A stretch of 64,000 nt of DNA from Methylocystis sp. (GCA_022843405.1 JALHNQ010000008.1:10587-74586); one strand, 5' to 3'. Shown: positions 44,352 through 54,387, counted from the stretch's first letter. Notes: generated by a model not told the origin, from the letters alone. Translations and numbers: made by a program.

Positions 44352-44441
44352 TCCACATGAGCCATGTGGAGTGTCGGACACAGCGGCTTTGCTGCTTTTG
44401 ATCCTTCGCAGGATCTGGAGCCTCAGCGAGGTGAAGCGCTG
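44352..44441. other. Tandem hairpin region
   Basis: Four consecutive inverted repeats: TCCACATG/CATGTGGA (44352-44370, loop AGC), CAGC/GCTG (44381-44394), GATCCT/AGGATC (44400-44415, TCGC loop) and CAGCG/CGCTG (44424-44441). No gene overlaps them. They lie between the end of ecm and the small exported-protein frame, and would form its 5' leader on the minus strand. The stretch 44442-44622 shows nothing else. Confidence 0.4.
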
Positions 44442-44622
44442 ACTTTGAAGCAATTTACGAGCCAAGGGCGATCGGCCGAAATTGCGGTGGGCGCCGGAAA
44501 GCGGCGGGCGAACGTGCCGTTTCGATGATCAGCCGTTGCGCAAGGAGAGGCGGAAATGCGCGCGCATTCGGCAGAGGCGCATGGGAGCGGGGAACAATGG
44601 CCAGTCGCGCCGACGCCGCGCC

Positions 44623-46596
44623 TCAGACCACCGCCTTCTCGATGATATGCGCGAGGTCCGTCATGATGGCGTTGAGGTCGTAGTTCTTCGGCGTATAGAC
44701 CGCCGAGACTCCCGCTTCGAGCAAAAGCTTTTCGTCGGCCGGCGGAATGATGCCGCCGACGACGAGCGGCGCCGTCACGCCCTCCTGCTTCATCAGCTTG
44801 ATCACCTCATGCGCCAGCGTCACATGCGAGCCTGAGAGAATGGAGAGGCCGATGCAATGCGCGCCTTCTTTTTTGGCGGTCTCGACGAGTTCGGCCGGCG
44901 TCGAACGGATGCCGGCGTAGATCACGTCGAAGCCGGCGTCGCGGGCGCGCACCGCGATCTGCTCGGCGCCGTTCGAATGGCCGTCGAGGCCCGGCTTGCC
45001 GACAAGGAATTTCGCCCGCTTGCCGAGCTTTTGCGACACGCGCTCGACTTCGCCGCGCACCGCGTCGAGCGCGCCGCCGACCTGACGCGCCGTCGAGGAG
45101 ACGCCCGTCGGCGCGCGATATTCCCCGAACACGCCGCGCAAGACATTGCCCCATTCGCCGGTGGTGACGCCCGCTTTCGCCGCGGCGATCGACGGCTCGA
45201 CCATGTTGCGGCCTTCCTTGGCGGCGCGGGCCAATTCTTCGATGGCGGCCTGCGCGGCCTTCTGATCGCGGGCTTCGCGCCACGCCTTCAGCCGCGAAAT
45301 CTGTTGGGCTTCGACATGTTCCGGCACGACCATGATCTGATCGTCGCCCGAGGCGAGCGGCGACGGCTCGCCGCCGGTGAATTTGTTGACGCCGACGACG
45401 ATCTGCTCGCCGGCTTCGATCGACTCGAGACGGGCCGTATTGGCTTCGACGAGCTTACCCTTCATATAGCCGATCTCGACCGCCGCAGCCGCGCCGCCGA
45501 GGTCTTCGATCTTCTTGAGTTCGGCCGTCGCCTCCGCCTTCAATTCGGCGACCTTGCGGGCGATCTCCGGATTGCCGTCGAAAATATCGCCATATTCCAG
45601 GAGGTCGGTTTCATAGGCCATGATCTGCTGCATGCGCAGCGACCATTGTTGATCGAAGGGCCGCGGCAGGCCGAGCGCCTCGTTCCAGGCCGGGAGCTGC
45701 ACGGCGCGGGCGCGGGCGTTCTTGGAGAGAACGACGGCCAGCATCTCGATCAGGATGCGGTAAACGTTGTTTTCCGGCTGCTGCTCGGTGAGGCCCAGCG
45801 AATTGACCTGCACGCCATAACGGAAGCGGCGGAGCTTCTCGTCCTTTACCCCGTAGCGCTCTCGGGTGATCTCTTCCCAAAGCTCGGCGAAGGCGCGCAT
45901 TTTGCACAGTTCGGTGACGAAGCGCATGCCGGCGTTGACGAAGAAGGAGATGCGCCCCACCACCTGGGCGAAGTCTTCCTCAGGCATTCCCGCGGCTTTC
46001 ACGCCGTCGAGAATGGCGACGGCGGTGGCGAGCGCATAGGCGAGTTCCTGCGACGGCGTCGCGCCCGCTTCCTGCAGATGGTAGGAGCAGACGTTCATCG
46101 GATTGAACTTGGGGCATTCCTTCGTGGTGAAGAGAATGAGGTCCTGCGTCAGCCGCAGCGACTGCGCCGGCGGAAACACATAAGAGCCGCGCGAGAGATA
46201 TTCCTTGATGATGTCGTTTTGCGTCGTGCCCTGCAGTTTTCCACGCGGCGCGCCTTGCTCTTCCGCGGCAGCGATATAGAGCGCCATCAGCCACACGGCG
46301 GTGGCGTTGATGGTCATCGAGGTGTTCATCTCGCCGAGCGGAATGCCCTCGAAGAGCGCGCGCATGTCGCCCAGATGCGACACCGGCACGCCCACCTTGC
46401 CGACTTCGCCGCGCGAGAGAATGTGGTCGCTGTCGTAGCCGGTCTGGGTCGGCAGATCGAAGGCGATGGAGAGACCGGTCTGGCCCTTGGCGAGATTGGA
46501 GCGATAAAGCTTGTTGGATTCGCTCGCGGTCGAATGGCCGGCGTAGGTGCGAAACATCCAGGGCTTGTCGCGGCGCGGGGCAGACATGTCGTTCAC
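44623..46596 (-). CDS. ecm: Ethylmalonyl-CoA mutase
   Basis: A 657-aa coenzyme B12-dependent mutase that converts (2R)-ethylmalonyl-CoA to (2S)-methylsuccinyl-CoA in the ethylmalonyl-CoA pathway. The substrate barrel shows FRTYAGHSTASESNKLYR, GLSIAFDLPTQTGYDSDH and the GTTQNDIIKEYLSRGSYVFPP block. The C-terminal B12 domain has the base-off motif KPGLDGHSNGAEQ (DxHxxG), GIRSTPAELV and LSILSGSH. The divergent ccr gene next door supports ethylmalonyl- over methylmalonyl-CoA. The start is GTG 46596, with GGAGGAG eight bases upstream; ATG 46587 is too far. Confidence 0.94.
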   Translation of the reverse strand: MNDMSAPRRDKPWMFRTYAGHSTASESNKLYRSNLAKGQTGLSIAFDLPTQTGYDSDHILSRGEVGKVGVPVSHLGDMRALFEGIPLGEMNTSMTINATAVWLMALYIAAAEEQGAPRGKLQGTTQNDIIKEYLSRGSYVFPPAQSLRLTQDLILFTTKECPKFNPMNVCSYHLQEAGATPSQELAYALATAVAILDGVKAAGMPEEDFAQVVGRISFFVNAGMRFVTELCKMRAFAELWEEITRERYGVKDEKLRRFRYGVQVNSLGLTEQQPENNVYRILIEMLAVVLSKNARARAVQLPAWNEALGLPRPFDQQWSLRMQQIMAYETDLLEYGDIFDGNPEIARKVAELKAEATAELKKIEDLGGAAAAVEIGYMKGKLVEANTARLESIEAGEQIVVGVNKFTGGEPSPLASGDDQIMVVPEHVEAQQISRLKAWREARDQKAAQAAIEELARAAKEGRNMVEPSIAAAKAGVTTGEWGNVLRGVFGEYRAPTGVSSTARQVGGALDAVRGEVERVSQKLGKRAKFLVGKPGLDGHSNGAEQIAVRARDAGFDVIYAGIRSTPAELVETAKKEGAHCIGLSILSGSHVTLAHEVIKLMKQEGVTAPLVVGGIIPPADEKLLLEAGVSAVYTPKNYDLNAIMTDLAHIIEKAVV

Positions 46597-46843
46597 TTTA
46601 ATGGCTCCTCCGCCTGATGCGATAGCATAACATGACCCTGTTTTGACAAGATGAGGGCTTGGCGCGGCTCAAAGCGGCTTCGTCGCGACGCCGACTGCGG
46701 GCGCAATGCGCGACGACAGGCCGCCGCGCCAGGAAGGACCATGCCCGCTCTCAAGTTAGGGACTATTCGCCTCACGCCGCCACGTTTATAAGCTCCCGCC
46801 AGGGCGCGCCCGTTAATAGGGCGACAAAGCGAGGACCCCGAAG

Positions 46844-48100
46844 TTGACCGATAAGAAAGACCTCTACGAGATGGGCGAAATTCCGCCGCTCGGGCATGTG
46901 CCGAAGAACATGTATGCCTGGGCGATCCGCAAGGAGCGGCAGGGGCCGCCGGAAACCGCCATGCAGATGGAGGTCGTGCCGACCTGGGAACTCGACAGCC
47001 ACGACGTGCTGGTTCTCGTGATGGCCGCGGGCGTGAACTACAACGGCGTCTGGGCCTCGCTCGGCGAGCCGGTTTCGATGTTCGACGTTCACAAAAATCC
47101 ATTTCATATCGCCGGCTCGGACGCCTCCGGCGTCGTCTGGGCGGTGGGCTCGAAGGTGAAGCGCTGGAAGGTCGGCGACGAGGTCATCATCCATTGCAAC
47201 CAGGACGATGGGGACGACGAGGAATGCAACGGCGGCGACCCGATGTATTCGCCTTCGCAACGCATCTGGGGCTATGAGACGCCCGACGGCTCCTTTGCCC
47301 AGTTCTGCCGCGCGCAGGATCGCCAGCTCATGGAGCGGCCCAAGCATCTCGCCTGGGAAGAGGCGGCCTGCTACACGCTGACGCTGGCGACCGCCTATCG
47401 GATGCTTTTCGGCCACCAGCCGCACGAGCTGAAGCCGGGCCACAATGTGCTCGTCTGGGGCGCGTCGGGCGGTCTGGGCGTATTCGCCGTGCAGATTTGC
47501 GCCGCCGTCGGCGCCAACGCGATCGGCGTGATCTCGGACGAAACGAAACGCGACTATGTCATGTCGCTCGGCGCCAAGGGCGTGCTCAATCGCAAGGACT
47601 ATAACTGCTGGGGCCAGTTGCCGAAGGTCAACTCGCCGGAATTCCACGCCTGGACCAAGGAGGCGCGCAAATTCGGCAAGGCGATCTGGGACATCACCGG
47701 CAAGAAGGACGTCGACATCGTCTTCGAACATCCCGGCGAAGCGACCTTCCCGGTCTCCTGCCTCGTGGCGAAGCGCGGCGGCATGGTGGTGTTCTGCGCC
47801 GGCACGACCGGCTTCAACCTCACCTTCGACGCGCGTTATGTCTGGATGCGCCAGAAACGCATCCAGGGCTCGCATTTCGCGCATCTGAAACAGGCCTCGG
47901 CGGCCAATCAGCTGGTGCTGGACCGCCGCGTCGATCCCTGCATGTCGGAAGTCCTGCCCTGGGACAAGCTTCCGCAAGCGCATATGAAGATGTGGCGCAA
48001 CGAACACTTGCCCGGCAATATGGCGGTGCTCGTCATGTCGCCGACGCCAGGCCTGCGCACGGTCGAAGACGTCAACGAGGCCTATGCGGCGCAAAAGTAA
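46844..48100 (+). CDS. ccr: Crotonyl-CoA carboxylase/reductase
   Basis: A 418-aa medium-chain dehydrogenase that reductively carboxylates crotonyl-CoA with NADPH and CO2 to (2S)-ethylmalonyl-CoA, the key step of the ethylmalonyl-CoA pathway. Family motifs are NYNGVWASLGEPVSMFDVHK, HIAGSDASGVVWAVG, NQDDGDDEECNGGDPM, the NADPH fold VLVWGASGGLGVFAVQ and RIQGSHFAHLKQASAANQLV. The start is TTG 46844 with GAGGA eight bases before it. It is divergent from ecm over a 247-base region where the shared control elements must lie; I could not pick out a convincing promoter or operator there. Confidence 0.96.
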   Translation: MTDKKDLYEMGEIPPLGHVPKNMYAWAIRKERQGPPETAMQMEVVPTWELDSHDVLVLVMAAGVNYNGVWASLGEPVSMFDVHKNPFHIAGSDASGVVWAVGSKVKRWKVGDEVIIHCNQDDGDDEECNGGDPMYSPSQRIWGYETPDGSFAQFCRAQDRQLMERPKHLAWEEAACYTLTLATAYRMLFGHQPHELKPGHNVLVWGASGGLGVFAVQICAAVGANAIGVISDETKRDYVMSLGAKGVLNRKDYNCWGQLPKVNSPEFHAWTKEARKFGKAIWDITGKKDVDIVFEHPGEATFPVSCLVAKRGGMVVFCAGTTGFNLTFDARYVWMRQKRIQGSHFAHLKQASAANQLVLDRRVDPCMSEVLPWDKLPQAHMKMWRNEHLPGNMAVLVMSPTPGLRTVEDVNEAYAAQK

Positions 48101-48120
48101 GGCGTCGCGCGACGGCGGAC

Positions 48121-50040
48121 CTACTCCACCTCGATGACCGCCATCAGCCCGCCGCCGCCCTTGGTCTCGGTGTTGTCATTGCTGGTGTGATGGGGGATGT
48201 GGCAATGAATCAGCCATTTCCCGCGCTCCCGCGCCTGCCAGATCACGTCATAGCGCTGGCCGGGGCCGACATTGACCGTGTCGGCGAGATAGCGCGCGCT
48301 CTTTTGCAGGGTTTCGCCGTCGCGCGCGACGACTTCGAACGGGCCGCCATGAATATGCATCGGATGGATGAAGCCGTTGTTCGTTCCGATGAAGCGCACT
48401 TTGAGCGTTTCGCCAAGCTTCATGCGGACCGTCTCGGTTGACGGATAGGCTTTGCCGTTGATGGTGAAATAATTTGGCTGCATGCCGTCCATCGGCATGG
48501 CGGGGAAGGTCAGGCCGTCGCGCCACAGCCATTCCTGCAGCTGGATGACATAGTCATGATCGGCGCGGACTTCCGTCGCCGCGTCGGCGGGATCGATGAT
48601 CAGCGCGCCATAGAGGCCGAGCGCCTGACTTCGGTCGGGCTCGGCATGTGGGTGATAGAAATAGGTTCCGTGCTGCCTTGCGGTGAATTCATAGTCGAAG
48701 AATCCGGAGGGCGGAATCGGCGCTTGGGTGATTTCGCTCGCCCCGTCCATGGCGTTGGGCAGAATGAGTCCGTGCCAGTGAACGGTCGTCGCTTCGGGCA
48801 AATGGTTGCGCACCCGAATGCGCACCTTGTCGCCCTCGCGAATATGGATGCGGGGACCCGGTATCTGATTGTTGTACGCATAGGCGTCGACGGCGACCTC
48901 GGGCAGGATGCGCCAGCGGATCACCGAGGCGGCAAGTTCGAAGACCTTGACGCCAGCGTCGATTTTAAAAGGCAATTCACGATCGCCGCGGGTTTGAATC
49001 GGAAACTGCGCGCCGACGAGCCGTGAATCCGCGAAACTCATCTCGCGCATCGCCTCGGCGCTTGTGTCCCGAAACATGAACATTCCCGGCGGCATGATGA
49101 GCCCGCCCACGTCATGCGCCGAGAGCCGCATGTTCACCCAATTGGCGGGCGCGAGCATGCCGGTGGCGAGAAGGACGAGCGACGCGAGGCTGAAGGCGGC
49201 GATTTGGGCGGACGTCGCCTCGGGCGTCGCATGCATATGCATCGCGGCCGCGCGGGAGTCGGCGCGCGGACCGTTCTCGGGATGCGCCGCGGCGCCCTCG
49301 CCCATGCCGGAATGTTCGCCGTGATCGTGATGCTGATGACTCGCCGCATCCGATGCTATGTGTTCAGTCGGCCGCTCGGTCATCAGCCCGTGCTTGATGC
49401 CCTGCGCGACCATCCAGACATTTGACGGATAGGCCGTGGCGAAGCCGGCCATCACGCCGATCGACATCACGCCCCAGAAGATAAGTTCGGTTGGAACCAT
49501 GGCGCGCATGTCATGGCCCATCATCAGGAAGGTCATCACCGGCGCCATGCCGGCCATCATGAAATTCATGCTGATGAATTCGGGAAAGAAGCTGCGCCGC
49601 ACATTCTCGAAATAGGAGCCGCCCATCATTTCCTTCATGAACAGCGATTGAAAGATGAAAAGCCCGAAGGCGAAGCCCGCGAGATATTCGACGATGAGGT
49701 CGAGCCACATCGGCAGGCCGAGCGAAGAGACGATGACGGCGGCAAGGATGATGCCCGTCGCGTCACCGGCGACGCAATGGATGGTGGAGCCGACCCCCTG
49801 CTTCCACAGCGGGCGCACGAATTGCTCATGCGTCCCTGGTCGCGGCTCCTTGTCGGTGAGGACATAAAGCAGAAGGCCGAAGGGTCCGGTGTAGAGCGTG
49901 ACGAGGACGAATCCCCATTTCATCACGGAAGGTTCGGGATTTTTGGCGCCGTCGATCGCGACGTAAAGCGTGCAGGCGGCGGTCAACGCGAACCAGGCCG
50001 CGAGATAATAGTCGACCGGCAGAACGAAGAGCGAATGCAT
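48121..50040 (-). CDS. DUF4396 membrane domain fused to two-domain multicopper oxidase
   Basis: A 639-aa fusion. Residues 1-235 are a multi-helix membrane domain of the DUF4396 type, with conserved GDATGIILAAVIV, KEMMGGSYFENVRRSFFPEFISMNFMMAGM and GHDMRAM. A linker of about 240-280 is rich in His and Met (SHQHHDHGEHSGMGEG and AAAMHMHATPEAT). After one more helix, residues about 340-639 form a periplasmic multicopper oxidase with only two cupredoxin domains: VHWHG, YFYHPHAEPD, HPMHIHGG and HCHIPHH. It probably oxidises or handles copper at the membrane, with the linker as a copper sponge. It converges on ccr. Confidence 0.88.
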   Translation of the reverse strand: MHSLFVLPVDYYLAAWFALTAACTLYVAIDGAKNPEPSVMKWGFVLVTLYTGPFGLLLYVLTDKEPRPGTHEQFVRPLWKQGVGSTIHCVAGDATGIILAAVIVSSLGLPMWLDLIVEYLAGFAFGLFIFQSLFMKEMMGGSYFENVRRSFFPEFISMNFMMAGMAPVMTFLMMGHDMRAMVPTELIFWGVMSIGVMAGFATAYPSNVWMVAQGIKHGLMTERPTEHIASDAASHQHHDHGEHSGMGEGAAAHPENGPRADSRAAAMHMHATPEATSAQIAAFSLASLVLLATGMLAPANWVNMRLSAHDVGGLIMPPGMFMFRDTSAEAMREMSFADSRLVGAQFPIQTRGDRELPFKIDAGVKVFELAASVIRWRILPEVAVDAYAYNNQIPGPRIHIREGDKVRIRVRNHLPEATTVHWHGLILPNAMDGASEITQAPIPPSGFFDYEFTARQHGTYFYHPHAEPDRSQALGLYGALIIDPADAATEVRADHDYVIQLQEWLWRDGLTFPAMPMDGMQPNYFTINGKAYPSTETVRMKLGETLKVRFIGTNNGFIHPMHIHGGPFEVVARDGETLQKSARYLADTVNVGPGQRYDVIWQARERGKWLIHCHIPHHTSNDNTETKGGGGLMAVIEVE

Positions 50041-50415
50041 GTCGGCCTTCCCAGGCTCGTGGAAATCGCCGCGCCTCTCCGCCTATTGTTTGTAGATTTG
50101 ATCCCGACGCAAGACGATGGGTGTGACGGGCGAGCGGGCGCCAGGAGCGGTGAGCGGACGCCTCTCCAACAGAGACCGGCCGGCCGCCGCCCTTCTTTGT
50201 TTTTAGTTCATTGATCGTAAAGCTTGGCGGCGTCACAGTCGTCAAAGTCCTAAAGCGCGGTCGCGGCCCCCTGTCGCAGGGGCCTTTGCCGCCTTGTGCC
50301 GCTGAGCTTTTGTCAATAGGTTCCGCGCCGGCGAAGACGGGCGGCGGCCGCCGGTTTTTCGCTTGACCAGAAGAGGCGCGCGCGCCGTTTCGCTTGCTCT
50401 TAGGATTTGCGCTTC
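50041..50415. other. Non-coding stretch upstream of sucD
   Basis: No gene is supported; in particular there is no sucC. A GGCCCCCTG/CAGGGGCC stem at 50266-50285 with only three T after it is too weak to call a terminator. AGGA at 50402-50405 is the ribosome-binding site of sucD. Confidence 0.5.
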
Positions 50416-51300
50416 ATGTCCGTGCTGATCGACAAGAACACCAAAGTCATCACTCAAGGCTTCACCGGCAAGACCGCCACTTTCCATTCCGTCCAGGCCC
50501 TCGACTATGGGACCAAAATGGTCGGCGGCGTCTCGCCCGGCAAAGGCGGCTCGATCCATCTCGACCTCCCGGTTTTCGACACGGTCGCTGAAGCCCGCGC
50601 AAAGACCGGCGCCGACGCCTCCGTGGTCTATGTGCCGCCGCCGGGCGCCGCCGACGCCATCTGCGAGGCGATCGAGGCGGAAATTCCGCTCATCGTCTGC
50701 ATCACCGAGGGCGTTCCGGTTCAGGACATGATCCGGGTCAAGCGCGCGCTCTGCGGCTCCAAATCGCGCCTCATCGGGCCGAACTGCCCGGGCGTCGTCA
50801 CTGCGGGCGAGAGCAAGATCGGCATCATGCCCGGCAATATTTTTTCGCGCGGGTCGGTGGGCGTCGTATCGCGCTCCGGCACGCTGACTTATGAGGCCGT
50901 ATTCCAGACGACGCGCGAGGGTTTAGGCCAGACAACGGCGGTCGGCATCGGCGGCGACCCGGTGAAAGGCACGGATTTTATCGAAGTGCTGGAGTTGTTT
51001 CTGGCCGACGAGGCGACTAAGTCCATCATCATGATTGGCGAAATCGGCGGGTCGGCGGAGGAGGACGCGGCCCAATTCTTGAAAGACGAGGCCAAGCGCG
51101 GCCGCAAGAAGCCGATGGTTGGATTCATCGCGGGCCGCACCGCGCCGCCTGGCCGCCGAATGGGCCATGCGGGCGCCATCGTCTCGGGCGGCAAGGGCGA
51201 CGCCGAAAGTAAAATCGCGGCCATGGAGTCGGCGGGCATTAAAGTGTCGCCGTCGCCTGCGAGGCTCGGAAAGACATTGGTCGAAGCGCTGAAGGGCTAG
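50416..51300 (+). CDS. sucD: Succinyl-CoA synthetase alpha subunit SucD
   Basis: A 294-aa CoA-binding subunit of succinate-CoA ligase in the TCA cycle. It shows [31 protein letters not shown], the CoA region [11 protein letters not shown] and the phosphohistidine loop [13 protein letters not shown]. The start ATG at 50416 is preferred to an in-frame TTG at 50407. The beta subunit gene sucC normally lies directly upstream but is absent here. The similar malate thiokinase MtkB is an alternative, but the adjacent sucAB genes favour SucD. Confidence 0.9.
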   Translation: MSVLIDKNTKVITQGFTGKTATFHSVQALDYGTKMVGGVSPGKGGSIHLDLPVFDTVAEARAKTGADASVVYVPPPGAADAICEAIEAEIPLIVCITEGVPVQDMIRVKRALCGSKSRLIGPNCPGVVTAGESKIGIMPGNIFSRGSVGVVSRSGTLTYEAVFQTTREGLGQTTAVGIGGDPVKGTDFIEVLELFLADEATKSIIMIGEIGGSAEEDAAQFLKDEAKRGRKKPMVGFIAGRTAPPGRRMGHAGAIVSGGKGDAESKIAAMESAGIKVSPSPARLGKTLVEALKG

Positions 51301-51372
51301 CCGCCCTGGTCCGCTCAACGCTTCGAAAGTCGTCGGCGCCTTTGAGCGCCGGCGCTTTTGGGAAAGATTGAG

Positions 51373-54360
51373 ATGGCGCGTTTTGAAACCAATGGCGGCG
51401 CCGGACCAGCGCCGGCTGGCGCACGCTCGCCGCAAAATGACTTTCTCGCTTCGACATCCTTCCTGCAGGGCGCAAACGCCGGCTATCTGGAAAGCCTGCT
51501 CGCGGCCTATGAGACCGATCCCTCCTCGGTCAGTCCAGACTGGCGCAATTTCTTCGCCGAGATGGGACTCAGGCCGCAGGAGAAGGCTGCCCTAGGCGGG
51601 CCGAGCTGGGCGCGACGCGACTGGCCACAGCCGCCAAACGGCGAATGGGCCAGCGCGCTCGTCGGCGAGGCGCCGGCGCCTGTTATAGCGCCAGCCGCTC
51701 CCGCCGTTGCTGCGGCGCCGACCGGCGAGGACGTGTTGCGCGCGACGCGCGATTCCGTGCGCGCGCTGATGATGATCCGCGCTTATCGCATGCGCGGCCA
51801 TCTCCACGCCAATCTCGATCCGCTCGGATTGGAGCAGCGTCACGATCACGGCGAGCTCAATCCGCAAACTTACGGTTTCACCGACGAGGATTACGAGCGC
51901 AAAATCTTCCTCGATGGCGTGTTGGGCATGCGCTACGCCACGCTCTTCGAAATGGTCACGATCCTGCGCCGCACATACTGCGGCACGATCGGCTTCGAAT
52001 TCATGCATATCTCCAATCCGGAGGAAAAGGCCTGGCTGCAGGCGCGTATCGAAGGCCCGAAGAAGGAGATCGTCTTCACCCAGGAAGGCAAGCGGGCGAT
52101 TCTCAACAAGCTCGTCGAGGCGGAAGGTTTCGAGAAGTTCCTCGACGTGAAATACACCGGCACCAAGCGCTTTGGCCTCGACGGCGCCGAAGCCATCGTT
52201 CCCGGGATGGAGCAGATCATCAAGCGCGGCGGCGCGCTCGGCGTCAAGGAAATCGTTCTCGGCATGGCGCACCGCGGCCGCCTCAATATTCTGTCGCAGG
52301 TGATGGCGAAGCCGCATCGCGCCCTGTTTCACGAATTCAAGGGCGGCTCCTTCCTGCCGGACGAAGTCGAAGGTTCAGGCGACGTCAAATATCATCTCGG
52401 CGCGTCTTCCGACCGCGTGTTCGACGACAACCGGGTGCATCTCTCGCTGACCGCCAATCCTTCGCATCTTGAAATCGTCGATCCGGTCGTGCTCGGCAAG
52501 GTCCGCGCGAAGCAGGACCAGCATCATTGCACGGACGGCGATCGCCGCCCGGTGATGCCGCTCCTTATCCACGGCGACGCGGCCTTCGCTGGCCAGGGGG
52601 TGGTCGCGGAATGTTTCGGCCTTTCCGGATTGAAGGGACATCGCACCGGCGGGTCGATCCACTTCATCATCAACAATCAGATCGGCTTCACCACCTATCC
52701 GCGCTACTCGCGGTCGTCGCCCTACCCCTCCGACGTCGCCAAGATGGTCGAGGCGCCGATTCTTCATGTGAACGGCGACGATCCCGAGGCGGTGGTCTTC
52801 GCCGCCCGCGTCGCGGCCGAATTCCGTCAGCAGTTTCAAAAGCCCGTCGTCATCGACATGTGGTGCTATCGGCGCTTCGGCCATAATGAGGGCGACGAGC
52901 CGGGCTTCACCCAGCCGCTGATGTACAAGAAAATTCGGGCGCACCGCACGACGCTCGATATTTACGCCGATCGTCTGATCGCCGAAGGCGTCCTCTCGCG
53001 CGACGACGTCGAACGAATGAAGGAAGAGTGGCGCGCGCGGCTCAACCAAGAGTTCGAATCCGGCCAGAGCTACAGGCCGAATAAGGCGGATTGGCTCGAC
53101 GGCCGCTGGGCCGGAAAAAAATCAGGCTCGCAGCTCTCGGATAATGAGCGTCGCGGTCAGACCGGCGTCGCGCTGGAGACGCTTCAGCAGATCGGCGAAA
53201 AGATCACCTCGACGCCGCCGGATTTTCATCTGCATCGGACGATCCAGCGCTTTCTCGACAATCGCAAGGCGGCGATCGAGCACGGCGGGCCGATCGACTG
53301 GGCGACGGCCGAAGCGCTGGCGATCAGTTCGCTGCTCTATGAGGGCTACAATGTTCGCCTCTCCGGGCAGGACAGCGAGCGCGGCACCTTTTCGCAACGC
53401 CACAGCGTGCTCATCGACCAGGACAGCGAGGCGCGCTTCCTGCCGTTCAATCACATCGCCGACGGCCAGGGGCGCTATGAAGTCGTCAATTCGATGCTTT
53501 CGGAAGAGGCGGTGCTCGGCTTCGAATACGGCTATTCGCTCGCCGAGCCCGATGCGCTAGTGCTGTGGGAAGCGCAGTTCGGCGATTTCGCCAATGGCGC
53601 GCAAGTGGTGTTCGATCAGTTCATTTCGTCGGCCGAGCGTAAATGGCTGCGCATGTCGGGCCTCGTCTGCCTGCTGCCGCATGGCTACGAAGGCCAGGGT
53701 CCGGAACATTCCTCCGCGCGGCTCGAACGTTATCTGCAGCTGTGCGCCGAAGACAATATGCAAGTCGCCAATTGCACGACGCCTGCAAATTACTTCCACA
53801 TCCTTCGCCGGCAATTGCACAGAAGTTTCCGCAAGCCGCTCGTGCTGATGACGCCGAAATCGCTGCTGCGGCACAAGCGGGCGGTGTCGCGGCTTGGCGA
53901 GATGGGCATGGCGTCGAGCTTTCAGCGGCTGCTGTTGGACGACGCCGAAACGGCGCCGAACGAGACGTTCGTTCTGCAAGGCGACGAAAAGATCCGCCGG
54001 GTCATCCTGTGTTCGGGCAAGGTCTATTTCGATCTTTTTGACGAGCGCGAGAAACGCGGCGTCGACGACGTCTATCTGCTGCGCGTCGAGCAGCTCTATC
54101 CCTTCCCGCTGAAGAGCCTCGTCACGGCGCTTGGACGTTTCAAGGACGCTGACGTCGTCTGGTGCCAGGAGGAGCCCAAGAACATGGGCGCCTGGTCCTT
54201 CGTCGATTCCTATCTTGAGTGGGTGCTGACGCAGATCGGCGGCAAGTCGAAGCGCGCGCGCTACGTCGGGCGCCCTGCTTCAGCCTCGACCGCAGCGGGC
54301 ACGATGTCCCGTCATCTCGCGCAGCTGAAACTGTTCCTGGACGAAGCGTTCGCGGCTTGA
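51373..54360 (+). CDS. sucA: 2-oxoglutarate dehydrogenase E1 component SucA
   Basis: A 995-aa thiamine-diphosphate enzyme that decarboxylates 2-oxoglutarate and passes the succinyl group to SucB. The N-terminus has the SucB-docking segment (FLQGANAGYLESLLAAYETDP) and then a Pro/Ala linker. The active-site blocks GMAHRGRLNIL, GDAAFAGQGVVAECF, HFIINNQIGFTT and YRRFGHNEGDEP are intact, as is the C-terminal ARYVGRPASASTAAGTMSRH. The start is ATG 51373 after GGGAAAG. It is preceded by sucD and followed by sucB, as in other alphaproteobacteria. Confidence 0.97.
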   Translation: MARFETNGGAGPAPAGARSPQNDFLASTSFLQGANAGYLESLLAAYETDPSSVSPDWRNFFAEMGLRPQEKAALGGPSWARRDWPQPPNGEWASALVGEAPAPVIAPAAPAVAAAPTGEDVLRATRDSVRALMMIRAYRMRGHLHANLDPLGLEQRHDHGELNPQTYGFTDEDYERKIFLDGVLGMRYATLFEMVTILRRTYCGTIGFEFMHISNPEEKAWLQARIEGPKKEIVFTQEGKRAILNKLVEAEGFEKFLDVKYTGTKRFGLDGAEAIVPGMEQIIKRGGALGVKEIVLGMAHRGRLNILSQVMAKPHRALFHEFKGGSFLPDEVEGSGDVKYHLGASSDRVFDDNRVHLSLTANPSHLEIVDPVVLGKVRAKQDQHHCTDGDRRPVMPLLIHGDAAFAGQGVVAECFGLSGLKGHRTGGSIHFIINNQIGFTTYPRYSRSSPYPSDVAKMVEAPILHVNGDDPEAVVFAARVAAEFRQQFQKPVVIDMWCYRRFGHNEGDEPGFTQPLMYKKIRAHRTTLDIYADRLIAEGVLSRDDVERMKEEWRARLNQEFESGQSYRPNKADWLDGRWAGKKSGSQLSDNERRGQTGVALETLQQIGEKITSTPPDFHLHRTIQRFLDNRKAAIEHGGPIDWATAEALAISSLLYEGYNVRLSGQDSERGTFSQRHSVLIDQDSEARFLPFNHIADGQGRYEVVNSMLSEEAVLGFEYGYSLAEPDALVLWEAQFGDFANGAQVVFDQFISSAERKWLRMSGLVCLLPHGYEGQGPEHSSARLERYLQLCAEDNMQVANCTTPANYFHILRRQLHRSFRKPLVLMTPKSLLRHKRAVSRLGEMGMASSFQRLLLDDAETAPNETFVLQGDEKIRRVILCSGKVYFDLFDEREKRGVDDVYLLRVEQLYPFPLKSLVTALGRFKDADVVWCQEEPKNMGAWSFVDSYLEWVLTQIGGKSKRARYVGRPASASTAAGTMSRHLAQLKLFLDEAFAA

Positions 54361-54387
54361 CGCCCGACGCGAGCAAAGAGAGAGCCG

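Noticed and set aside
44857..46617. A 586-codon plus-strand open frame opposite ecm
   Set aside because: It mirrors the mutase gene codon for codon, has no recognisable domain and is rich in residues expected from reverse reading of GC-rich codons. The mutase on the minus strand is complete and clear.
46597..46843. A promoter TTGTCA-N17-GCTATC in front of ecm
   Set aside because: The -10 agreement is too poor. The ecm-ccr divergent region must contain promoters, but I cannot place them with confidence.
46772..48094. A 440-codon minus-strand open frame opposite ccr
   Set aside because: It is the reverse-strand reading of the crotonyl-CoA carboxylase/reductase gene, with no family features.
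50266..50288. Hairpin before sucD as a terminator
   Set aside because: The stem has a bulge and only three T follow. No plus-strand transcript is expected to end there.
50416..51300. SucD as malate thiokinase subunit MtkB
   Set aside because: Serine-cycle methylotrophs carry a similar protein, but mtkB lies with mtkA and other serine-cycle genes. Here the neighbours are sucA and sucB. Kept only as an alternative.
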